Below, one piece after another: positions 39,550 to 48,290 of a stretch of DNA of 64,000 nucleotides. Made by a program: the position numbers and the translations under genes. The first letter of the stretch is position 1. Each line of letters starts with the position of its first letter. Below the pieces are notes generated by a model. It was not told the DNA's origin, did no database searches, and was given only the letters and a program-made list of their open reading frames with translations. This stretch comes from Cyanoderma ruficeps (taxonomy: Eukaryota; Chordata; Aves; Passeriformes; Timaliidae), in contig VZDJ01007755.1 of the NCBI GenBank assembly GCA_008694505.1, positions 12,067,413-12,131,412 of the forward strand, written 5' to 3'.

Positions 39550-40420
39550 AGCCCCAATATCCAATGCAGGGCATGAGGCCTCTTTGCTCCCTCCCTTCTC
39601 AGCTCCCAGCGCCTATGGCAGGCTTCTCTGGAGGTCTTTCCATAAAATTCAACCTGCAGTGGCGGTTCAGACAAGAGACAGGATTTGAAAATGTGTTGTC
39701 CTTGCCTCAGTGGAGTTTTGTACTGCACTTATCAGCCAGCTATGGGAAGGGAGGCTGGAGTGCCCTCTGACCGGCAGTGGGGCCGAAGTGAGCCCAGAGA
39801 GGAATGCTGTAGTTTGCTGAGCCTCCTGTGGGAGTGCGGCTCTGCAGTGGGTTCATGGCTGCTGCCCCACGTGTGCCAGGCTGGGGTGGATCTTGCCTCT
39901 GGGGTGGATCTCATCTCTATGGAGTTCCCAACAAGGAGCAGGGGCCAGTGGTCCTAGCTGGACAAAGCCCCTTCTTCCCCAAGCTCTCCCCAAGCCACCG
40001 AGCCTCTGCCTCTGCTGGATGGAGGGGAAAGGCATACTTGGTAAGACAAGAGGCTTTTGGCATTAGCAGTTCATTGTTGCTGAGGTGTTGTGATATATGA
40101 AGGTGAGAAAACTGTGAGCAAACTGCTGGTGTGGATGCCGTCTCTGCTTTAGGTGCAGCCTCACTCATCAGCTGCACCAGACGCAGTGAGGACATGGGGT
40201 CTGATCTCCTGCCCCTGGCAGAGGCAGCTGCCACTGAGGAATGTGGTCTGAGGGACAGGTCTCCATGGATCTGTTCTTGCCCCTTGGCATGTGATGGCCG
40301 TGAGTGCTTGCAGTCCCTGCAGGCCCAGGAGTGGTCAGGAGGTGTTTGGGCTGTGGTTGCCTGTATCCAAGGATGAGCATCACTTTCCTCTCCTGAGCGA
40401 GACCCTCTTGTCTTTTTCCC
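39550..40420. other. GC-richer intron patch with open frames on both strands
   Basis: This stretch stands out from the AT-rich surroundings. It holds overlapping open frames on both strands (for example 168 residues at 39917-40423 on the - strand, 90 residues at 39828-40100 on the + strand), which follows from few AT-rich stop codons rather than showing coding. None of the translations is recognisable. A small direct repeat, ctggggtggatct, occurs at about 39881 and 39899. It could be a regulatory region, a non-coding RNA exon or an isochore fluctuation. Confidence 0.4.
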
Positions 40421-40554
40421 CATACCCAGTCATTCCTGATGTGTTCTGTGTTTATATTCCTCCTTCTGAGGAACTCTTGCTTTAAAGTAGCCTTACTCTT
40501 GGCAAAAATAGACAGCTGCCCAGGGAGGAGGCATGTACTAAACCTTGTAATCTG

Positions 40555-40568
40555 GTTACCTTGGTAAC
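40555..40568. promoter_or_regulatory. Perfect X-box palindrome (RFX site)
   Basis: gttaccttggtaac is a perfect inverted repeat (GTTACC, tt, GGTAAC) and a full match to the RFX-family X-box consensus GTTRCC-NN-GGYAAC. It lies 135 bases after the GC-richer patch and about 3 kb before the NOL4 exon. RFX factors act in ciliated, neuronal and germ cells; binding here is inferred from the motif. Confidence 0.55.
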
Positions 40569-43510
40569 ATCTGTAAGAAACTATTGCTAAACCACTTTCT
40601 GTTTTTTCTTCATCTCTTTTATGGAAATACATATTTCTCTTTACTTGACAAAAGCATGATTTATACCATACCCTTTGTGGCCGTTCTCCTGACCATTATC
40701 TTGATAAACAAGTTCCCATCTCAAACAAGCAAGGTTAAATGACTATAAAAACAGATATTTGACTTTATAGTGAAAACCAAGATTCGCTGTCAAGTAACTA
40801 AGCTTTTGCTAAGAAAAGCAAAAATCTAATAAAAAAATTCTGTTGTTTCAGAATATTTAAAATGCTTGTTCACATTTACTCCACATAGGAGTTCTTTTGA
40901 GTGGTCATGTTTTAGAACAAACAGAAGGTTATTTTTTCTTCTGCATTGTAACATTCTCACACATTTGTAAGATTTAGTTGTCAACCATATGTCATACAGG
41001 GCAACAAGAAAAGAAATTAAAGCATTATTGCTAGGCAAAACTAACAGCTGTGCTTGAGAATTGGCTGTTCCTGGATCTAGCTGTTAGCACAGCTCTCATC
41101 ATTCCCATTCAGCCGTCTGTGTCCTGGTAGTGGTTCCTCTGTACTGCATGAGCTGGGATACTTGAGTGCCCGCACACAGAAACTCCTGAGGGATCAGACT
41201 TGTGTGCTGCTGGGTAGGCAGTGCCTCGACCTTTTAGGTGGTTCTTTGTATCCTCTGGTTACTCACTGGTTTCTGTCTTTGCTGCCAACAGCAGGGAATT
41301 TTCTGAGCCCTTCAAAGGGAAGGGCATCCCTCAGTCATTGACCCCTTCAGTAACTGATTTAATTAATTTGAAACTAACTGTCACTTTTTAAACTGTTAAT
41401 CAAGAAGCCAATTATCTGTCAAGAGTCCTAAATACAACAATAATCAAAGTGTTTCTCTGTTAAAAAAAATCTGGATTTCTTTCTCTTATCTCAGAGCTTT
41501 TAAAATAAGTTGAAATGTGTCTATTTTCTTAAAAAAAATCAAGACCCTATATTAGAATTTCATTTTCTATTTTGGAATAGTAAAACTGCTTATTTATTTC
41601 TGAAAGTATGTTTAGAATTTTAGTCTTTTTTATGGGTTATGGCCTTGAAGACATAAGTCTCAGGGCATGATAAGGATTAAGGATATTTTTAAGGATAAAT
41701 CCTGCTCTTTTTATTCACCTACATAGCTGAAATCCTCAAGCAGAATTGCTCTGTTACAAGTTTGTTTGGTGTGCACATTTAAGAGTCTTATTCTAGGAAT
41801 GCTATGTCTTTTATTGTATATACATTGGTATTCCCAAGAAGTAAGCTAAAAGTGATACCTACTAAAGCATAGTTTTTTTTCAATTGTAGCCATTAGTTAT
41901 ACAGCTGTTTTAGAGCAACAAAAAATGTTCCTTAAGTAAAACTACTTAAATTATTACTCTTAATTTGTATTGTTACAAAATTAGATTTTTTACAGGTTTA
42001 CAACACAAAGCAATTTTTAAAAATATGTTTGTACTGCATGCCCAGTTCTGTATATATTTATGGCATAAAAATGTTTCTAGAGTGCAGCAAGTAAGAGAAT
42101 GATGTATGATAGCTTTCTAAGCTTTCTTTTCTTTTGTCTCTGGATTTCTAAGTATTTAATTGAATTAGATCACTACCCATTTATCCAGTATTTTCCTCTC
42201 TTCTCATCTGAGATTTCATTGTTTTTTTACTGTAATAATGACGGTGAGTCAACAATTTGATTAATCATGTAGTTAAAGCATGAGTATTTCTGGGCACATC
42301 TGTTAAAGGACATGTCCTGATGTTTTGGGTTTTTTTAATTCCTTTTTTTAATTCCTCATGTATAAATGTGTTTGCTTCTTTTCCATGGAAGTTGTTTAGA
42401 AGGGCCCAAAAAAGATGGTATATTAAGGTACTAATATATTAAGGTTCATCTCATTCTGCATGTCCAGTTTCAATCTGAATGCATTCCTGGCTACTGACTC
42501 CCTAGTTTTGTTTCCAATTTCATAGTCTGCAATAAGCGAATGCTTGTGGAGCCCAGGGCAGGGTTCACACTATTAGCAAAACCATGTCAATTGTCAAAAA
42601 AGAGGTGCTTTAGAGAACAAGAGAGGGAAAATTGAGTGCCTAATCCTGCTGCCATTTAATCCTTTGAAAAATAAAATGTTTTACTAGATAGCCTATTGGC
42701 CAAAAGATTGTTCAGAAGTAAAGAAGAGCTGAGTGGTAGCACAGGTGGCAAATTCCAGCACTGACAAGAACTGGATACATGAATCCATGAGTATGTGAAG
42801 ACACATATTAATCATACAATTCAGCTGTAAAATCTTAAGGGAAACAATGACACATCCAGAGTTTTTAGATGGAGATTTCAGGTTTGTAATTTAGTCCACT
42901 ATTTATCAGTGTATTATGACATGAATGAAAGAAATGCATGGGCACCTGAACAAAATGAAGACAGGATCTTTGTTTCTGGAATCAGCTCTTCTAGCATAAT
43001 CTCAGCTGCCAGCATTGAACATATCAGATGTATTTACACTGTATCTCTGCAAGAGGATATTTATGGATATGACACGTTCTGTTCTGCACACGTAAAACCT
43101 GAGATTCAGATTCTCCCTCAGTACCACAAGCACCTCTGTTGATTTCAGAAATATGTAACAGTGGTCTAATGAGTGTGGTATAAGAATCTAAATAGGCCCA
43201 TAGGCGTATGGACAGACAGATTGATCAAGGCAGATTTTATCACTTTGTCCCTAAAAATCCTGTGCTATTATCCTTTATGTACACAGTGGTACTAAAATGT
43301 CAGCCCAGACAATTTCCCTTTACTTAATAATATTTTATGGATTTACTTAACACTTTTGCTTGAAAATGTGGAGTGTGTGAGCTTTTTGCAGAAATGTACT
43401 GGTGCTAGTAATATAAGCAGTTTTCATTCTGTTTTGAAAAAAAACATTGTGAATATATAAATTATGTTTAAACTGGACAGAGATGATGACGTGGCATGTG
43501 ACTGAAAATA

Positions 43511-43525
43511 TATCTTTTTTAATAG
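43511..43525 (+). promoter_or_regulatory. NOL4: Splice acceptor of the NOL4 exon
   Basis: A short T-rich tract at about 43513-43520 is followed by aatag, with the AG at 43524-43525. Cutting here leaves AT as the first two exon bases, completing a GAT (Asp) codon if the previous exon ends in G, which fits the Asp run I recall in NOL4 at this point. The pyrimidine tract is short and interrupted by A residues. Confidence 0.85.
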
Positions 43526-43809
43526 ATGATTCAGCCGCAGAGAGTTTTAATGGCAATGAGACCGTGGGACACAGTTCCAATGCTTCAGGGGGAACACACT
43601 GCAGGGAGATGGCAGAAACCAACAGTAATGGCAAAACAAATCTGGAGCAGGATGAGCAGCCTCTGAACCTGAGTGACAGTCCCCTCTCTGCTCAGCTGAC
43701 TTCAGAATACAGACTAGATGATCACAGCAGTAATGGAAAGAACAAATACAAGACTCTCCTAATTTCTGATCTCAAGATGGAACGGGAGGCAAGAGAAAAT
43801 GGAAGCAAG
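43526..43809 (+). CDS. NOL4: NOL4 (nucleolar protein 4), one internal coding exon
   Basis: This 284-base exon encodes 94 complete codons, preceded by two bases that finish an Asp codon begun in the previous exon (phase 1 in, phase 0 out). The translation opens with DSAAESFNGNET, contains EQPLNLSDSPLSAQLTSEYR, and ends LISDLKMEREARENGSK. From memory these match the middle of vertebrate NOL4, roughly residues 260-350 of about 640. The segment is hydrophilic, rich in Ser, Asn, Glu and Asp, and has no membrane segment or folded-domain signature, so it looks like the disordered linker between the N-terminal and C-terminal conserved regions of NOL4. The protein is nuclear, expressed mainly in brain and testis, and its biochemical role is poorly known. 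The second half (from EQPLNLS) is closer to the mammalian protein as I recall it than the first half. The reading frame runs 9 codons into the downstream intron before a stop at 43837-43839. The paralogue NOL4L is less likely because the match is close to NOL4 itself. Confidence 0.95.
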
Positions 43810-43816
43810 GTAAGAT
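43807..43816 (+). promoter_or_regulatory. NOL4: Splice donor of the NOL4 exon
   Basis: The exon ends AAG (Lys) and the intron begins gtaagat, a near-perfect match to the MAG|GTRAGT donor consensus. The donor lies exactly where similarity to NOL4 stops: the codons after it (VRCFHTVQI then stop) resemble nothing in the protein. Confidence 0.9.
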
Positions 43817-44256
43817 GCTTCCACACGGTCCAGATATGAAGCACATAGTTCAGAAAAGAAAAAGATTTGTGAGACCAAACTAAAGGTTTTTCCCAGCTAA
43901 GCACTTAATGTGATGTGTCTAATGTTTTTCAGATCATTATTTAAATGCCATATGTAGATTTGTATGCTCTGTTACACAGATATGATGCGTACATACATTA
44001 AGTGTATGTGGATGTACATGGGTGAATGCATATGTGTAGGCAAATATATTGTGCTGACACACAGGAAAAAATGGTATAGTTCTCCCTCAGGTCTGAATTT
44101 TATCAGTCCATTTATTGAGAACTGTCTACATTACCAATTTGAAAAATATATAAAGTATGTATATCATGTGATACATATATATATATGTAAAACATGGAGA
44201 TATATATGAATGTATATCTACAGATGGCCATCTCATCACATCTATTATGTATCTGT
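43810..44256. other. Intron of NOL4 just after the exon
   Basis: About 450 bases from the donor to the LTR insertion. It includes a TA-rich simple repeat at 44172-44218. No gene seen. Confidence 0.6.
44172..44218. repeat. TA-rich microsatellite
   Basis: acatatatatatatatg followed by further TATA and TGTATA units. It sits just before the LTR insertion site. Confidence 0.75.
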
Positions 44257-44261
44257 AGAAT
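44257..44261. repeat. Left target-site duplication of the LTR
   Basis: agaat directly before the LTR, repeated at 44864-44868 directly after it. Five bases suits class III retrovirus integration. Confidence 0.75.
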
Positions 44262-44863
44262 TTTCGTGGTTTAAACTCAGTTGGCAACTAAGTACCTCAC
44301 AGCCGTTCACTCACTCCCCTTTCTGCCTTGGTGGAGTCAGGAGGAGAATGGAAGAAAGGTAAAACCTGTGGGTTGAGATAAGAACAGTTTAATAATTGAA
44401 ATAAAGTAAATGATATTGCTACTATTACTACTGCTACTATTGATAATTGTAATCGAAAAGAATACAACAAAAAGCAAAAGAGGAATAAAATCCAAGAAAC
44501 ACAAGTGATGCACAATACAGTTGCTCACCGCCATTGACCAATACCCAGTCAGTGTCTGAGCAGTGATTGACAATTTCTGGCCGTATATATACTGGGCAAT
44601 ATTCTCTGTGGTGTGGAATATCTCTTTGGCCAGTTTGGGTTAGCTGTCCTGGGCTTGCTCCCTTCCAGTCATTTGTGCACCTGCTCAACAGCAGAGCCTG
44701 GAAAACTGAAAAATCATTCGCTTGGGGTAAGCACTGCTTAGCATCAACTAAAACATGAGTATGATATCAATATAATTCTCATACTTAATCCAAAACACTT
44801 AATCTAAAGCACTATACCAGCTACTAGGGAGAAAATGAACTCTTTCTCACCAAAACCTGGACA
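44262..44863 (-). mobile_element. Solo LTR of an avian endogenous retrovirus, - strand
   Basis: A 602-base element recognised from its wording: gtggtttaaactcagttggc, gggttgagataagaacagtt, aagtgatgcacaatacagtt, tctttggccagtttgggtta and aactaaaacatgagtatgat are typical of an abundant avian LTR family, which I would place in class III (ERVL-like). Read on the - strand it starts TGTCCAGG; a TATA-type box (tatatata) is at about 44584-44591 and the tttatttcaattattaaa stretch (44388-44406) is the likely polyadenylation region. The other end has lost the canonical CA. It is flanked by the 5-base duplication agaat. No internal retroviral sequence is attached, so it is a solo LTR formed by recombination. 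It lies antisense to NOL4. Confidence 0.88.
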
Positions 44864-44868
44864 AGAAT
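44864..44868. repeat. Right target-site duplication of the LTR
   Basis: agaat directly after the LTR end (ggaca), matching the left flank at 44257-44261. Confidence 0.75.
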
Positions 44869-45223
44869 TAATCCATATGAATGTTAAGTTTGTATGGCCA
44901 AAAAAATTTCTACCAGTGAATTATCAACATCTGAAAGGAACTGATTGGGTTTCCTCCTGATTGTGTTATGTGGGCACCTAACCTGAATTGAAACTGACAA
45001 GTTTGCTTTAAGAAGCTGTAATCCCCTGAGGGCTTTTTGCTGTAGTTTCTATCATGTGGGTAAGGAGAAGCAAGGGTGTTATTTTGTAGATAAAGACAGA
45101 TTTTACAGATTAGGTTAGCTAGCTTTCTAGGATGGTGTTTTTCATGAGGGCCTGTAGTAGAGAGGGTGAAGAAATGGCGTATGTCATAGAATTTATCCAT
45201 TGATCTTACTGCTCACAAGTTCC

Positions 45224-45253
45224 TTTTTTTTTTTTTTTTTTTNTTTTTTTTTT
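45224..45253. repeat. Poly-T run with one undetermined base
   Basis: About 30 T with one N at 45243. The true length is unresolved in the assembly. Confidence 0.9.
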
Positions 45254-47332
45254 AAATATCTGCTGACCAACAGGCTTACCGCTTTTACAGCAGCAATAAT
45301 AGGATGTGGGTCCTGGATCCAAAGACTATTAATGCTAGTCACTAGCTTTCAGTACCCTGACAACATAGATATACTTTGGATGGGCACATTTTTTTACAGG
45401 GCTTTGAACCAGGAGTGTTAAAATCCTTAGGCACACTTAGAAAAGGATAATACATGACTGATACCTAGAGAACAACATTTAGTCATGCTAAGGTTTTATT
45501 TCCTATCTTCATTGCCTGTTGAGTAAAAATAAAAACTTGTAATATTTTTGCAACTTAGGTGTCTTAAATTTTAGTGGGTAGAACAAAGACAGACTGAATG
45601 GGAGATTGTTAGTCTTTCTCGTGGCCATTAAGCAAGTCATGTATCCCAACACCTCCATGATATCTTTATGAAAAACTGTTTATCTGTATGGAATACTTTT
45701 CTTCTCACAAACTTGCATTTTATGGAGAATGTTCTGCCTAGCTGTAGTCTCTGCCTGTGTATGAACCCAGTGCTGGATTTACTGAGTACTTTGAGTTGCA
45801 CCTTGGGTCCCAAATTGGCTGATATGAATGGTATCTTCTTTTGCTTCAGAGCAGATTGTTCTAATGAACCTTTTATAGGCCCATCACCCAAATATTGACA
45901 GACACAGACTCTTTTGCCTGAGGTAGGTTGTTGCCATCAGTTTTGCAAATACACAAATAAGCTTGGCAAAGATGAGGAGGAGTCTTAATGTGAAATTCAT
46001 TTATAGCTAAGACAAGAACATGGCCTAATGTTCATTTTCCCACTTGAGTCAATTCCAACTCAGATGCAAGAAAAAATTATCAAAAAGTGTTAAAAATCTA
46101 TAATGAATTGAGATGACAATCAAAGCCATCTCATTCTTTACCAATTTTAAGAGGCCAGAATCATCCCCCACATTAATATATTCTTTCACACTCGCTGTCA
46201 TCCTGCCCACTCTATATTGCCAACCATATGCAGATTTGTCTTCTCTTTTTATCCTAGTGAAACTCATGTTGATGTTTAGAGTTCATTTAAGTATATGATT
46301 ATTTAGATACACAGTAAAGATTATTAAATATAGAGTAAAGACTTCAGGAAGAACACAATCCTGGGATAAACAAAATTTGTTAGAGATTTATAAGATGAGT
46401 TACTGAAGAAAATATCTGGTTTCTAAGTGAAGGGGAATATATTTCAATTATTGGGCTAGTACTGTAAGAAGAAATACATTACACTTCCTCCATCTTCTAC
46501 AATGTCCCTTTTAAACTGCATAGGATGATATTCTCTTGGGATACTCAAGAGTGTGAAACTCAGAGGCAAAGGAATGGAGCTAAGAAGATCTCTAGGCTGA
46601 TATGTTCTGGTAGATAATTTTGTATCTGCTGCAGGATTTTTATCAAAAGAAGCTGTTGAGATAAAAATGGTAGGTTTTCCATCATGTTTTCTTTGAAAAC
46701 GTGACAGCTGTCATGGAAATGTTTTTGAAAATGGTTACTTCTTTGTGGAAGTTAAATTTTCAAAATACTCATCTTGTTGATACCTATTTGAAGCAATTAT
46801 ATGCTTATGCTATAGGGAAAGTTTGCTAAAATAGTGGTATCATTCTGCAAAAAGATCTTGGGTGTCAAAACAGGGATGTTTAACATTTTCCTAAAATCTG
46901 GCCTATGGACACAGAAGATGTAATTAGTGATTTGTAAGAAATGTAGGGTTTGTTTTTTTAAATAATAAATCAAGTTTTCTTGCCTGAAAAGACTCTGATA
47001 AATAACTGGGGATTAGATAACCCTGTGAACAGCTACAGTATATTATTTAAAGAGTGCTTGGTTCAGTTACTTCAGAGTATGAGTTTTAAAACTGGTGTTA
47101 GTAGCACTCTTTAAACAAGTATGACATTTCAGTGGGCAGTGTTACTTCGAATCCTTAGTTCAGGCTGTGAGTATTTGTGGTAGGTAATCTCTTCTTTTTA
47201 CAAAAAGATCATGAGCTGAGTGCAGTGGAGGGAGCTGCCAAATTGTAACAACCTTAAAATGTGATCCAAAATGTTTTACTATTGACTGAAAGTTTGTTGT
47301 GCGAGGACAAAATGGGTTTTCATAGTGTTAAA

Positions 47333-47371
47333 TGCATATATGTATATGTGTATGTATATGTGTATATATAT
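47333..47371. repeat. TA/TG microsatellite
   Basis: Alternating tatatg and tgtatg units, about 39 bases. Ordinary simple repeat. Confidence 0.8.
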
Positions 47372-48254
47372 CCACTTTATATTTATCGAGCTTATATTAG
47401 GGAACAGATCCTTTACTAAGACCTTGTTGTTCACAGTAGCAGAAATTTCTACAACCACTTAGGGCTAAACTGAAGTTTGTGAAATTTTGCATAGATGCAA
47501 ATATACATGCATAATTTTAACTTAACTGGGCTGGGTCTTTGTACTACAGAACCTTAGAAAAAATTCATCAGCAAATGCTCTGCAAATATGGTTGTATGAA
47601 TTCAAATAGTTGTGTGCACATATAAATTATTTTAGATCATTACTTATGTGTGAGCCTGCTGGGTTTTTGTATGACCATGGTGGTCTATGTAGCACTGAGA
47701 TTTTTTTATTGCTTATTTTTTTGTTGTTGCTACTTCCTGTACCATATATTTTATTTTGAAAAGTTATTTTACAGCTTTATCTCTTCTTCCTTATTTATTT
47801 CATTAAATACAGCAAGCCTAATTATTTTAAATGATTTTGTCTCTTCTGCATTTGGATAACAAGGTTATTGTAATATAGTATGGGAAAACAGGCTTTTGAA
47901 CTCACCAGTCATACTTACATTGTGCCATTATTTTACCTGGGTTAATAAATGGTTCATTGTGTCTGTATTGCAAGGGCTCTCCTAAATATGCAAAAACTTC
48001 TTTGTGGAATTTCACAGATGGAATTATATGCTACTGATCATAAATGCCTGGGAGATGCATTAAAATGAGGTAACAAGGACAGCACCCGTGCCCATTTTGT
48101 CCAAATACCTACTAATTGTGAACAGTTGGTTTTCTTTCTTTCTACCAAACGAAATTTCTGATAGCAAGTTGGACACCTTGAGTCCCTCTGGATGTATGGT
48201 AGGCTAAGTTAATAAGGATTATGTTTAGCTAAAGTGTAACTGGCTTCTTCACAC

Positions 48255-48290
48255 ATCGCACAAGATAAGAAAATCGCACAAGATAAGAAA
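48255..48290. repeat. 18-base perfect tandem duplication
   Basis: atcgcacaagataagaaa occurs twice without interruption. It contains the GATA-type core agataag in both copies. Confidence 0.9.

Larger units (their letters stand above)
38986..43510. other. Intron of NOL4 upstream of the exon
   Basis: Contains the GC-richer patch at about 39550-40420 and the X-box at 40555-40568, both listed separately. From 40600 to the exon the sequence is strongly AT-rich with no named repeat and no other exon of NOL4. Confidence 0.55.

Noticed and set aside
39917..40423. 168-residue open frame on the - strand
   Set aside because: Lies in a GC-richer patch where stops are rare in several frames on both strands; translation unrecognisable.
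45224..45300. Poly-T run considered as the tail of a processed retrocopy on the - strand
   Set aside because: No polyadenylation signal or gene-like sequence follows, and no target duplication is visible; treated as a simple homopolymer.
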